Shown here in pieces: positions 1 through 7,840 of a stretch of 64,000 nt of DNA (within the stretch, counting starts at the first letter, position 1; each line of letters begins with the position of its first letter). The stretch is from positions 1 through 64,000 of the forward strand of contig NZ_JAOQJC010000021.1 of NCBI RefSeq assembly GCF_025567625.1, given 5' to 3'. Both the position numbers and the translations under genes were made by a program. This stretch comes from Paenibacillus sp. J5C2022. Its GTDB lineage: Bacteria; Bacillota; Bacilli; Paenibacillales; Paenibacillaceae. The notes under the pieces are model-generated. The model ran no database searches and was not told where the DNA came from. It saw only the letters and a program-made list of their open reading frames with translations.

Positions 1-174
1 TTCTATAATTTCAAAACCCATTAATTTATAGTTTTGTTCCTTCAAGACATTTATTTTCTTTAAATAGAACTCCTTAGCTTCTTCATGAGATATTGTAGTT
101 CCTTCTGTATAATGACCATCTCCAGTCTTAGCATCATAATCATATAGCTGTAACTGTTCAAACGCTTTTAACAT
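1..174 (-). CDS. Partial hypothetical protein running off the left edge
   Basis: An open frame of 58 codons starts at an ATG at 174 and is still open at base 1, so only the N-terminal part is in the window. The protein is rich in Lys, Glu and Tyr and AT-rich in its DNA, unlike the roughly 50% GC genes to the right. The frame is open upstream of the ATG to about 219 without a clear ribosome site. I do not recognise the family. It lies directly behind the transposase remnant on the same strand, so it may be imported or a fragment. Low confidence. Confidence 0.3.
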   Translation of the reverse strand, partial: MLKAFEQLQLYDYDAKTGDGHYTEGTTISHEEAKEFYLKKINVLKEQNYKLMGFEIIE

Positions 175-199
175 TTTTTTCTTGTTCGATAAGGTATTC

Positions 200-352
200 T
201 CATTCCTTGCTGTCTATATAACGAAACCAATCTAAACAATGTTGCAAATATTTGGTTACAACACCATTGAAGCGGTTCATCCATTTCTTCAAGCGACTGT
301 GATAGCTGTTAACAATTCCTCTCATTTTATTCTCCACCAATGCGTTATCCAT
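200..352 (-). pseudogene. C-terminal remnant of an IS1595-like transposase
   Basis: The reverse strand encodes 50 residues from an ATG at 352 to a TGA at 200, with an in-frame stop just upstream. The segment NSYHSRLKKWMNRFNGVVTK followed by YLQHCLDWF resembles the conserved C-terminus of IS1595/ISXO2-type DDE transposases, as I recall the family. A full transposase is about 300 residues, so the catalytic domain is missing. No terminal inverted repeats were found. The remnant ends about 20 bases before the regulatory element of the VTC operon, so that promoter region was probably a past insertion or rearrangement boundary. Confidence 0.5.
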
Positions 353-374
353 GGCCTGCTCTTATTTCATGCAT

Positions 375-397
375 TTATTTAAGATTCGTTAAAGGTT
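375..397 (+). promoter_or_regulatory. Candidate OmpR-type response-regulator binding element (copy 1)
   Basis: The core TTAAGATTCGTTAAAGGTT contains two TTAA blocks ten bases apart, the direct-repeat layout used by OmpR/PhoB-family regulators. It matches 22 of 23 bases at 55075-55097 and an inverted copy at 55016-55039. A TACAAT -10-like hexamer follows at 410-415, so the element would sit over the -35 region, as expected for an activator site. Confidence 0.65.
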
Positions 398-459
398 AGC
401 CAGCTAACATACAATCATAAGCCGCAACAATAATGATTGGGAGAGGATGGATGCCATAG

Positions 460-1203
460 ATGGCCATTGAAGTGTTTAACCGGTATGAGAACAAATATTT
501 GCTTGATGACGCAGCCTATCGATTATTTTTTAACGATTTGCTTGCTTATATGGAGCTTGACGATTACAACAAAAAGCATGAATTTTATTCCATCACAAAC
601 CTGTATTTTGACACCAAGCATGATTCCTTGATCCGCAACAGTTTGGCGAAGCCGAAATACAAGGAAAAGCTTCGTTTGCGTGCTTACGGCATACCGAATG
701 AAGAAACAAAGGTGTACTTGGAAATTAAGAAAAAGGTGTTCGGACTGGTGAACAAGCGAAGAACGGCTCTGAAGCTGCAGGAGGCGTATGCGTTCGTCCG
801 CACCGGAATTGCACCGGAATTCAGGGCTTATATGAACAAGCAGGTGCTTGAGGAGATCGGGTACTTGCTTCAGCGGTACGACTTGCAGCCGAAGGTGTAT
901 ATGGCTTATGAACGCAAAGCTCTGTTCTCCAGAGAGAGCCGTGACTTGCGAATCACGTTCGATACGAATATCAGAAGTCGGCGGTACGCGCTCAATATGG
1001 AGCAAGGCGATTTCGGGGAGCCGCTAATCGAGGATGGGAGATGGCTAATGGAGGTCAAAGCAGAGAAGACGATTCCGCTCTGGCTGTCTAAACTGCTTTC
1101 CGAGCACGGGCTTTACCGCACAAGCTTCTCCAAATACGGCAATGAGTACAAAAAAATAATGAAATCTACTCACACAGAAAGAGAGAGTGTCTTATATGCT
1201 TGA
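460..1203 (+). CDS. VTC-domain polyphosphate polymerase-like protein
   Basis: This 247-residue protein has the VTC fold of the CYTH/triphosphate-tunnel superfamily. In eukaryotic Vtc4 this domain polymerises polyphosphate from ATP; in bacteria the activity is mostly unproven. Tunnel-type charged strands are visible: KLRLRAYG at residues 70-77, EIKKKV at 88-93 and MEVKAEK at 197-203, with a C-terminal SKYG motif. There is no signal peptide or membrane segment, so it is cytoplasmic. The start at 460 follows GGGAGAGG at 440-447; an ATG at 451 gives only two codons. It is first of three genes and overlaps the DUF4956 gene. The upstream element at 375-397 suggests control by the 54285-54962 response regulator. 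Confidence 0.85.
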   Translation: MAIEVFNRYENKYLLDDAAYRLFFNDLLAYMELDDYNKKHEFYSITNLYFDTKHDSLIRNSLAKPKYKEKLRLRAYGIPNEETKVYLEIKKKVFGLVNKRRTALKLQEAYAFVRTGIAPEFRAYMNKQVLEEIGYLLQRYDLQPKVYMAYERKALFSRESRDLRITFDTNIRSRRYALNMEQGDFGEPLIEDGRWLMEVKAEKTIPLWLSKLLSEHGLYRTSFSKYGNEYKKIMKSTHTERESVLYA

Positions 1204-1882
1204 TACTTTGTTTAGCGATACGCTAACGAGCACGAGCTTTAGCTTTTGGAGTGCGCTCATGACCATTGCAATAGCTATTGTGCTCGGGGGTCTTATCAGT
1301 GTGACCTATATGAAAACGAATCCGAATGGCTATTCGCAAAATTTCACCTTAACGATGATTATTTTGCCCGTTATCGTCGCCATGATTATCCTCTTGATTG
1401 GAAACAATATTGCGAGAGCATTCAGCCTTGCCGGGGCATTCTCCATTATCCGGTTCAGAAGCGCGCCCGGCGATCCGAGGGATATCGCATATGTGCTGTT
1501 TACGATGGCGGCGGGACTTGCGTGCGGTGTCGGGGCATTCGGCTATGCTGTATTGTTTACGGTGATCCTATGCCTGCTCATGGTTATGCTGAGCCGGTTC
1601 AATTTCGCCGCGAATAAGAAGACGCAGAAGCTGCTTAAAGTGACCATTCCAGAAAACTTGGGTTACGAAGATGCATTCACCGAAGTGTTCGAGCAATTTG
1701 GCGTTGGATATGAGTTGAAGAAGGTTCGAACGACTGAGCTTGGCAGCTTGTACGAGCTGGTATATAACGTAGTGATTAACGATTCCATTAGCCAGAAGGC
1801 ATTTCTCGACGCGATCCGGTGCCGGAACGGCAATCTGGATCTTTCACTGACGATGGTTCCTAGCGGAAATACAGACTACTAA
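1196..1882 (+). CDS. DUF4956 integral membrane protein
   Basis: This protein of about 228 residues has an N-terminal half of roughly four hydrophobic segments, with a conserved-looking GAFSIIRFRSAPGDPRDIAY stretch between two of them, and a soluble C-terminal domain of about 90 residues. These are features of the DUF4956 family, which has no assigned activity but often sits beside VTC-domain and CotH genes. An in-frame GTG at 1187 is an alternative start; the purine-rich tract at 1176-1187 can serve either. Both overlap the end of the VTC gene, implying translational coupling. A plausible role is a membrane partner or channel for the VTC protein; that is inference. Confidence 0.8.
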   Translation: MLDTLFSDTLTSTSFSFWSALMTIAIAIVLGGLISVTYMKTNPNGYSQNFTLTMIILPVIVAMIILLIGNNIARAFSLAGAFSIIRFRSAPGDPRDIAYVLFTMAAGLACGVGAFGYAVLFTVILCLLMVMLSRFNFAANKKTQKLLKVTIPENLGYEDAFTEVFEQFGVGYELKKVRTTELGSLYELVYNVVINDSISQKAFLDAIRCRNGNLDLSLTMVPSGNTDY

Positions 1883-1911
1883 CTAATTTCGGTCGAAAGG
1901 GTTGAACTGCG

Positions 1912-3618
1912 ATGAAAAAACAATGGCAATCAAAAAGCAAGCTGGCTGCTGCTGTATTGTGCTGCATGGCGTTGACCGTATCGGCTTGCAGTGAAGGTGA
2001 CAGTCTACCCGTTAGTACAACATCGACAGCGACTGCAACACCAAAAACCACTGCAGAATCGGTATCTGCAACAGCCGATACGCAGACGAATAAGCCAGGT
2101 TATGTGAACGAGATGGACAAAACGAACATTATGACTATTTCCATCAACGTGGACGAAGCCCAATGGCAGGAGATGCTGGACAATGCATCGGAAGAGGAAT
2201 ATATCTCAACTGATATTACAATTAACGGCACAACGATCAAAAATGTGGGCATACGCCCAAAAGGCAACTCCAGCTTAAGAAAGGTTTTAGACAACGACAC
2301 AACGGACCGATTCAGCTTCAAAATTAAGTTTGATAAGTATGTGGAGGATCAAACCTGGCTAGGTCTTGATAAAATTGTCATTAATAATATGGATGCCGAT
2401 AAAAGTTATTTGAAGGAATACATCAGCTATGACATTATGAGCACAATCGGCGTTGATGCACCGCTGTATGCTTTCGCAGATATTCAAGTAAACGGGAAGG
2501 CATGGGGATTCTACTTAGCTGTTGAAGTGCTTGACAGCGCTTATCTCGATAGAACGAAGGAAGGCGAGGGCGAGCTGTACAAACCGAACAATGATGGAGA
2601 CATGGGTCAGATGGGGGGATTTGGGGGGCGCGCGCCGGAAAATGGAGAAGCGTCCGGGAATTTGCAACAACCGTCGGACATGCAGTTCCCAGAAGGCATG
2701 CGGCCGCCGTCGGACATGCAGCTCCCAGAAGGCATGCAGCCGCCGTCAGATATGCAGTTCCCTAATGGGGATATGGGCGGTCGGGGTTTTCCGGGAGGGA
2801 TGAATGGCGCTCAGAACGGGGTTTCTCTAGCGTATAGCGACGATGCCATCAGCAGCTATTCCGCTATTTTTGACAATGCCGATACCAAAACGACCGAAGA
2901 GGATCATCAGCGGATTATTACTGCGCTAAAGCATTTGAATGACGGGACTGATTTGGACACCTATGTGGATGTTGATGCGGTATTGAAATATTTTGCGGCT
3001 CACACCGTTGTCGTCAACATGGACAGCTATACGTCCACCATGGGTCACAATTATTATCTCTATGAGCATGATGGGCAAATCAGCATCTTGCCGTGGGATT
3101 ACAATTTAGCGTTCGGGGGGTTCCAGGGAGGCACTGCAGGGGATGTCGTCAATCTTGCAATCGACACACCCGTATCTGGCGTCAGTCTCGAAGACCGTCC
3201 GCTGCTTGGCAAGCTGTTAGAGGTACCGGAATATAAAGAAAAATATCATGCCTATTTGCAACAAATTATGGACGGCTATTTTGCTAATGGGAAATTCGAA
3301 CAAACGGTTGCCAGCCTTGATCAACTCATTTCAGATTATGTAAAGAATGACCCCAGCTCCTTTACGACTTTCGAAGCGTATAAGCAAGCAGTTGTCGAAT
3401 TGACAAAGCTTGGCACGTTGCGGGCGGAAAGTATTCAGGGCCAGCTGAACGGTGAAATTCCGTCTACGACTGAAGATCAAAAAGCGGACTCCGGCAAGCT
3501 GGTCGACGCATCATCTGTTGATTTGTCGAAGCTGGGCGATATGGGAAGGGGAATGCCAGGCGGGAATCGATTCGGAGGAGGCATGCGCATGGGAGAGTCT
3601 CCGAACACCTCTGGATAA
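1912..3618 (+). CDS. CotH-kinase family lipoprotein
   Basis: This 568-residue protein starts with a lipoprotein signal whose lipid cysteine would be Cys26 (VSAC). The CotH kinase fold is shown by RPKGNSS at 115-121 and by PWDYN at 394-398 followed by AFGGF. In Bacillus CotH this atypical kinase phosphorylates spore-coat proteins; secreted homologues occur outside sporulation. A Gly/Met/Pro-rich insert at about residues 225-300 contains three 12-residue repeats, and the tail is also Gly/Met-rich. It is last in the VTC/DUF4956 operon, 29 bases after the previous stop. Substrates are unknown; candidates are the insert itself or the similar tail of the 55206-56990 lipoprotein. Confidence 0.88.
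   Translation: MKKQWQSKSKLAAAVLCCMALTVSACSEGDSLPVSTTSTATATPKTTAESVSATADTQTNKPGYVNEMDKTNIMTISINVDEAQWQEMLDNASEEEYISTDITINGTTIKNVGIRPKGNSSLRKVLDNDTTDRFSFKIKFDKYVEDQTWLGLDKIVINNMDADKSYLKEYISYDIMSTIGVDAPLYAFADIQVNGKAWGFYLAVEVLDSAYLDRTKEGEGELYKPNNDGDMGQMGGFGGRAPENGEASGNLQQPSDMQFPEGMRPPSDMQLPEGMQPPSDMQFPNGDMGGRGFPGGMNGAQNGVSLAYSDDAISSYSAIFDNADTKTTEEDHQRIITALKHLNDGTDLDTYVDVDAVLKYFAAHTVVVNMDSYTSTMGHNYYLYEHDGQISILPWDYNLAFGGFQGGTAGDVVNLAIDTPVSGVSLEDRPLLGKLLEVPEYKEKYHAYLQQIMDGYFANGKFEQTVASLDQLISDYVKNDPSSFTTFEAYKQAVVELTKLGTLRAESIQGQLNGEIPSTTEDQKADSGKLVDASSVDLSKLGDMGRGMPGGNRFGGGMRMGESPNTSG
2668..2775 (+). repeat. Three 36-bp tandem repeats inside the CotH gene
   Basis: Units at 2668-2703, 2704-2739 and 2740-2775 encode residues 253-288. 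Each reads approximately PPSDMQFPEGMQ; the third is diverged at its end. Units one and two are nearly identical in DNA, so this is a recent in-frame expansion in a surface-exposed low-complexity insert. Confidence 0.9.
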
Positions 3619-3654
3619 GTGCAACTGCAATGCCGTTGATACGTGGAAAACGGG

Positions 3655-3692
3655 ACAGCACATAGCGGCTCTATAGAGTCGCTATGTGCTGT
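3655..3692. terminator. Hairpin terminator between convergent genes
   Basis: The perfect arms ACAGCACATAGCG (3655-3667) and CGCTATGTGCTGT (3680-3692) enclose a further inner stem CTCTA/TAGAG. The hairpin lies between the CotH stop and the stop of the convergent isomerase gene. The T-run is weak, so it may act in both directions or stabilise the 3' end. Confidence 0.6.
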
Positions 3693-3718
3693 TATGTTAT
3701 ATGCCGATTAAAAATTGC

Positions 3719-4501
3719 TCATAAGTGCCGGCTTCCCAACACGGGGGTAATAATATCCCGCTTATATTGCTCTACCGCTTCGTCGGTATCGATCGTATAG
3801 CCGCACTCCAACCCGACGAATCCGGAGAAGCCGGTTTGTTTAATCGCGGTCAGTATGTTCACGTAGTTAAGCTCGCCCGTCCCCGGCTGCTTGCGACCCG
3901 GATTGTCCGCAATGTGGAAGTGGTTGATTCGGTCGATGTAGCCTGTTGCGTTCCGAATGACGTTCCCTTCCGTAATTTGCTGGTGGTAGACATCGAAGAC
4001 GAGCTTGACGTTCGGACTGTCTACCCGGTCGATGACTTCCACCGATTCGTCCGAACGCTGGAGGAAGTGTCCCTTATGGTCGACAAGGCCGTTAAGCGGC
4101 TCGACTTCCAGGACAATTCCCGCTTCTTCTAGCAGTGGCGCGCAATGCTTGAGCGTCTCCACCATGACAGACCTTTGATCTTCGCGAGGTACACCGGCCA
4201 GCTCATTGCCCGTCTGAGAGATAATGGAGGTGACATTCAGCATCTTGCACGCTTCAATCGTATCCCGTACGCCGGCAATATAGGCGTCCCTGAGCGATTC
4301 GTCGACCAAGCTGATAAATCTTGTGCATGTCGCGTTGATGCCAACGCCGATGCGCTCCTGCTCTTTCGCGATCCTTCTCAGATCGCCAAGATCCCACCAC
4401 GCATAATACTCCAAGCCGTGCAGGCCATGCTCCTTCAATTTCTCCAAATGATAGATGACATCTTTGCCGCTATAAGCGCCGATGCACAATGAAAATTTCA
4501 T
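3719..4501 (-). CDS. Sugar phosphate isomerase/epimerase (xylose-isomerase-like TIM barrel)
   Basis: The 260-residue product MKFSLCIGAYSGKDV... is an AP-endonuclease-2/xylose-isomerase type TIM barrel. Likely metal ligands occur in VLEVEPLNGL, VFDVYHQQI, INHFHIADNPG and GLECGYT, the usual Glu-Asp-His-Glu set. The start at 4501 is preceded by GGAGGG; the frame stays open to 4666, but that extension lies inside the upstream gene and looks non-native. It follows the Gfo/Idh/MocA gene on the same strand with a 25-base gap, a pairing typical of inositol or unusual-sugar catabolism. The substrate cannot be told from the sequence. Confidence 0.8.
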   Translation of the reverse strand: MKFSLCIGAYSGKDVIYHLEKLKEHGLHGLEYYAWWDLGDLRRIAKEQERIGVGINATCTRFISLVDESLRDAYIAGVRDTIEACKMLNVTSIISQTGNELAGVPREDQRSVMVETLKHCAPLLEEAGIVLEVEPLNGLVDHKGHFLQRSDESVEVIDRVDSPNVKLVFDVYHQQITEGNVIRNATGYIDRINHFHIADNPGRKQPGTGELNYVNILTAIKQTGFSGFVGLECGYTIDTDEAVEQYKRDIITPVLGSRHL

Positions 4502-4526
4502 AGTAAATTCCCTCCATTCTATAAAA

Positions 4527-5498
4527 TTATGCAAGTGATACGGGTTTGCCGGAGACGGCGGATTCGTTGGCTGCCACCGTAATTTCGTGGGTGCGCAGCG
4601 CATCTTCGTAATCGGACAAAATAAGGGAGGTGTCACCAGTCCGAAGCGCGTGGATGAAGGCTTCATCTTCGGCGGCAGTAGGCTGCAGCTTATTGGTATG
4701 TGTCTGAACGCCTTCCGTCCCGATCTCCTTCAGTGAATGTCCGCCAACCTCCAGCACGCCTTTGTCCGTGTAGATATTTAGTCCGACATGGTGTCCAACC
4801 GGCATCATACATGTATTGGAGATGGTGGCGACCATGCCGTTCGCAAGCTTCATGGTAACTGTTCCGACATCGGGAACGTCGGTCCCTTCCACCTTCTCAC
4901 CCATGACTTTAAGCGAATATGCCGCGTAAACCTCTGTCACCTCGCCGCACAAGTAGCGAAGCAAATCGACGATATGCGTTGTTTGTTCGACGAACTGGCC
5001 ACCCGATCCCGCCTGGACTCTCCACCAAGGCACCATCGGCATCCCGCCCATCCAATAACCGAGTGCCATGCCAGGAGTTCTATCCGCCAGCAGCTTTTTG
5101 GCCAAATGGGTGGCCTCGCTGTAGCGCCAGTGATAACCGACAGATGTGATCAGCATATTGGTTTTGATCGCCTGACTAATGGCGGAGGGTGTGTCACGGT
5201 CGATGCCAAGCGGCTTTTCTACCAGAAAGGGTATGGCCCGTTCAATCACTTGCCGTTCAACATCTCCGTGGGCCAGCGGTGGTACGCAAATGTAGACGCC
5301 ATCAAGCTTATTGTCGTCAAGCATATCGTTCACTTTGGCATACGCTTTGGCACCTTGGTGTTCCGAAGCCGCTTTCTGCGCACGCCCAAGGTCGACATCG
5401 CAAAAGGCGCTTAGGGATACGCCCTCTATCTGAACTAAGTTGCCAATATGATGATTGGCGATGCCTCCGGTTCCGATAAACCCAATCTTCACAGTCAT
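4527..5498 (-). CDS. Gfo/Idh/MocA family NAD(P)-dependent oxidoreductase
   Basis: This 323-residue enzyme opens with a Rossmann motif, IGFIGTGGIANHH, and has the family EKPLGID motif in which the lysine serves catalysis. The family oxidises or reduces hydroxyls on inositols, sugars and sugar acids. ATG 5498 is preferred over 5516 because GGGAGTG lies at the right distance upstream of it. It forms an operon with the isomerase/epimerase and is transcribed divergently from the AraC regulator at 5629, which probably controls both. The substrate is unknown. Confidence 0.85.
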   Translation of the reverse strand: MTVKIGFIGTGGIANHHIGNLVQIEGVSLSAFCDVDLGRAQKAASEHQGAKAYAKVNDMLDDNKLDGVYICVPPLAHGDVERQVIERAIPFLVEKPLGIDRDTPSAISQAIKTNMLITSVGYHWRYSEATHLAKKLLADRTPGMALGYWMGGMPMVPWWRVQAGSGGQFVEQTTHIVDLLRYLCGEVTEVYAAYSLKVMGEKVEGTDVPDVGTVTMKLANGMVATISNTCMMPVGHHVGLNIYTDKGVLEVGGHSLKEIGTEGVQTHTNKLQPTAAEDEAFIHALRTGDTSLILSDYEDALRTHEITVAANESAVSGKPVSLA

Positions 5499-5584
5499 AA
5501 TCGTTATCACTCCCATTCCTGAAAGTCGGATATTTTAACTATGTAAGTTATTTTAATTGATCCATTTCCGTATTAATATATCAT

Positions 5585-5598
5585 ATATAGCGCTTTCA
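5585..5598 (-). promoter_or_regulatory. cre-like site in the divergent AraC/dehydrogenase promoter
   Basis: The reverse-strand sequence TGAAAGCGCTATAT matches 12 of 14 positions of the CcpA cre consensus TGWAANCGNTNWCA, with both mismatches at the end. It lies 31 bases before the AraC start. This is a weak call suggesting catabolite control. Confidence 0.35.
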
Positions 5599-5628
5599 AT
5601 ATCGAAAAATGAAACTGGAGGAGCGGTT

Positions 5629-6468
5629 ATGAGCAGCAGCTACGGCAGGCATTTCGTAACAACGGAACGGGATAGGGGGCTGCCGCTGCATCTGGGCAGC
5701 GTCGGCCTGTCGACGCATCAGGGGGCCATCTATCGGGAAAACGGATTTCATAATTTCCATTGGCTGCACACAGTTGCCGGAGTCGGCGAGTTCTCTGTGA
5801 ACGGAAAAACGGTGAAGCTGTATCCCAATCAGGGCATTCTGCTCAAGCCGAATGTCAGCCACAGTTATTATGCGGAAACAAGCGTCTGGTCGACATGGTT
5901 CATGACCTTTGACGGAGCGCTCGCCAATCCCATCACCGCATCGCTTGATCTTCAGCACATGCAGCCGCTGAGCTGGGATGCCGATTCTCCGCTTGCAGAG
6001 ATCCACCAGCAATTCTATCGTAAATGCAATCACAGCTTCGACCTCGCAGGGGTCAACGGTTCGCTTGAGGTGTATGCCTTCCTGACGCTTATCAAGCAGT
6101 TCGGACAAGCCGGCAGGAAGCCCTCCTTGTCCGAGGGCCATGAGAGGCTGACGCCTCTTTATTTACTTATTGAAGAAGCATACGGGGACCCCGGTCTTGG
6201 GTTGGAACAGATGGCGAATACATTGCGGATTAGCCCACAGCATTTGAATGCGTTGTTCCGCAAGAGCTGGGGGATAAGTCCATATCAATATTTGCTGCAA
6301 TTCCGAATTCAGAAATCGAAGGATATGCTTCTTTCCGGCAATTGTCCTGCTGTGAAGGACATTGCCATAACGGTGGGCTTCCAGAGCGATAGTCACTTTG
6401 TATATTCGTTCCGTAGAATGACCGGCATGACGCCGCTGCAGTTTCGAGCGCACTATGGGAATGGCTGA
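5629..6468 (+). CDS. AraC family transcriptional regulator
   Basis: This 279-residue regulator has an N-terminal cupin-type sensor (KLYPNQGILLKPNVSHSY) and two C-terminal AraC helix-turn-helix motifs, ending DIAITVGFQSDSHFVYSFRR and MTGMTPLQFR. ATG 5629 has GGAGGAG eight bases upstream; an ATG at 5557 in the same frame lacks a ribosome site. It diverges from the dehydrogenase/isomerase pair across about 130 bases and is the likely local activator, probably sensing a sugar or sugar derivative. Confidence 0.88.
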   Translation: MSSSYGRHFVTTERDRGLPLHLGSVGLSTHQGAIYRENGFHNFHWLHTVAGVGEFSVNGKTVKLYPNQGILLKPNVSHSYYAETSVWSTWFMTFDGALANPITASLDLQHMQPLSWDADSPLAEIHQQFYRKCNHSFDLAGVNGSLEVYAFLTLIKQFGQAGRKPSLSEGHERLTPLYLLIEEAYGDPGLGLEQMANTLRISPQHLNALFRKSWGISPYQYLLQFRIQKSKDMLLSGNCPAVKDIAITVGFQSDSHFVYSFRRMTGMTPLQFRAHYGNG

Positions 6469-6579
6469 ATCAGAAATACAACTTTACGGAGCAATCCAAT
6501 CGGCTTCGAACGATTATGAGGAGGACGTGTTAGCATTGCGCTAGCAGCATTTGAATGGCACTCAATAGGGTGCCTCATC

Positions 6580-6614
6580 AGCCTGTTGAGAGAAACCTCT
6601 CAACAGGCTTTTTT
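6580..6614 (+). terminator. Rho-independent terminator after the AraC gene
   Basis: A 13-bp perfect stem (AGCCTGTTGAGAG / CTCTCAACAGGCT) with a four-base loop is followed by TTTTTT. It separates the AraC gene from the exopolysaccharide operon. Confidence 0.92.
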
Positions 6615-6653
6615 CGTCCATTTTTTTCTATGTCCATGTCTTCCGGCGGCTCG

Positions 6654-6682
6654 TTTACGCTCTGTTTTTTCGATGTTATACT
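6654..6682 (+). promoter_or_regulatory. Promoter of the exopolysaccharide-type operon, flanked by an inverted repeat
   Basis: TTTACG at 6654-6659 and TATACT at 6677-6682 are separated by 17 bases, about 70 bases before the first gene. CTCTGTT at 6660-6666 and AACAGAG at 6691-6697 form an inverted repeat around the -10 box, a possible operator or early-transcript hairpin. Confidence 0.55.
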
Positions 6683-6751
6683 ACTCTAAGAACAGAGAAA
6701 TAGAATAGATTATGTCGAATTGTGGGGAATTTTAAATAAGCAGGGATGATT

Positions 6752-7840
6752 ATGGCAGAAAAAATGGGAGAAACGGTTGTCCTTATTCCGTCGCTAGAGC
6801 CGGATGAGAGGCTGATATCATATGTGCATCAATTGCGAGAATACGGTCTGAAGAATATTGTCATCGTAGACGATGGATCCGGCGAGGAGTACCAGCCCAT
6901 TTTTCACGAGCTTGATAAGAATGGTTGTGTCTTGCTGCAGTTTGCGGAAAATCAGGGGAAGGGTGCGGCGCTTAAGCACGGTTTTCAGTATATAGGCCAG
7001 CAGTTCGAGAAGGTGTCTTGCGTAGTAACTGCCGATTCAGACGGACAGCATGCCGCGGAAGATGTATATCGTCTTGCGGAAGAAGTGAAACGGTATCCTG
7101 AGGCGCTGATGCTCGGGGTAAGGGATTTTAGCGGGAAAGGGATACCGGCCAAGTCCTTGCTGGGGAATCGCACTACTTCTGTTATTTTTGCTCTGCTATA
7201 CGGCAAGAAGCTGTCAGATACCCAGACAGGACTTCGCGCATTTGGTCCCCGGCTGCTCGCATTCATGCAGAATGTTCGAGGCACTCGATTCGAATACGAG
7301 TTGCAAATGCTCATTGCCTGTATTCAATCCGGCGTACCCATTGTTACTCTGCCCATTCAAGTCATCTACGAAAATGGAAATGCAGGGACTCATTTTAAAG
7401 CGGTCAGGGATAGCGCCAGAGTGATGAGAGTTCTGTTCTCCAACTTCTTGAAGTTTATTTCTTCTTCGGCTGCCAGTGCTATCGTCGACTTGGGAATTGC
7501 ATGGCTTCTAATGGATTTACTGAAGCCCATGCTTGAAGATCAGGATTACTTGAGAATTCTATTGGCAACTGTAATCGCTAGAATCATATCCATTATGGTC
7601 AACTATTTGCTGAATAAGCATTTTGTATTTCATAAAGAGGAAAGCCGGGGAAGTCTATGGCGTTATTTGACGCTATGCGCATTGGTCATATTGCTTTCCA
7701 GCACAGGGGTATATTTCATCCATACAGTCTTCAACGTAAGTGAGAAATTAGCGAAACTCGTCTTTGATGCAATGCTGTTCCTGCTGAGTTTTCAGGTGCA
7801 GCGTCGGTGGGTCTTTGCAGCAAGGAGGCAGCGGCTCTAA
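6752..7840 (+). CDS. Family 2 glycosyltransferase fused to a GtrA-type membrane domain
   Basis: The first ~220 of 362 residues form a GT-A glycosyltransferase-2 domain: VVLIPSLEPDERL, VDDGSG, and TADSDGQH as the metal-binding DxD region. Its closest style is dolichol-phosphate mannosyltransferase/GtrB. The remainder has four membrane segments of GtrA type, proposed to flip or present undecaprenyl-phosphate-linked sugars. ATG 6752 is preferred over 6746 because AGGG at 6742-6745 is too close to the latter. Its stop overlaps the next start by one base. The likely role is making lipid-linked sugar donors for an extracellular glycan. Confidence 0.85.
   Translation: MAEKMGETVVLIPSLEPDERLISYVHQLREYGLKNIVIVDDGSGEEYQPIFHELDKNGCVLLQFAENQGKGAALKHGFQYIGQQFEKVSCVVTADSDGQHAAEDVYRLAEEVKRYPEALMLGVRDFSGKGIPAKSLLGNRTTSVIFALLYGKKLSDTQTGLRAFGPRLLAFMQNVRGTRFEYELQMLIACIQSGVPIVTLPIQVIYENGNAGTHFKAVRDSARVMRVLFSNFLKFISSSAASAIVDLGIAWLLMDLLKPMLEDQDYLRILLATVIARIISIMVNYLLNKHFVFHKEESRGSLWRYLTLCALVILLSSTGVYFIHTVFNVSEKLAKLVFDAMLFLLSFQVQRRWVFAARRQRL

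Noticed and set aside
2668-2775. Tandem repeats considered as a CRISPR-like array
   Set aside because: Units are contiguous without spacers and keep the CotH reading frame; they encode peptide repeats.
4502-4666. Upstream extension of the isomerase/epimerase gene
   Set aside because: The extra 55 codons overlap the end of the oxidoreductase gene and look random; ATG 4501 has a good GGAGGG site.
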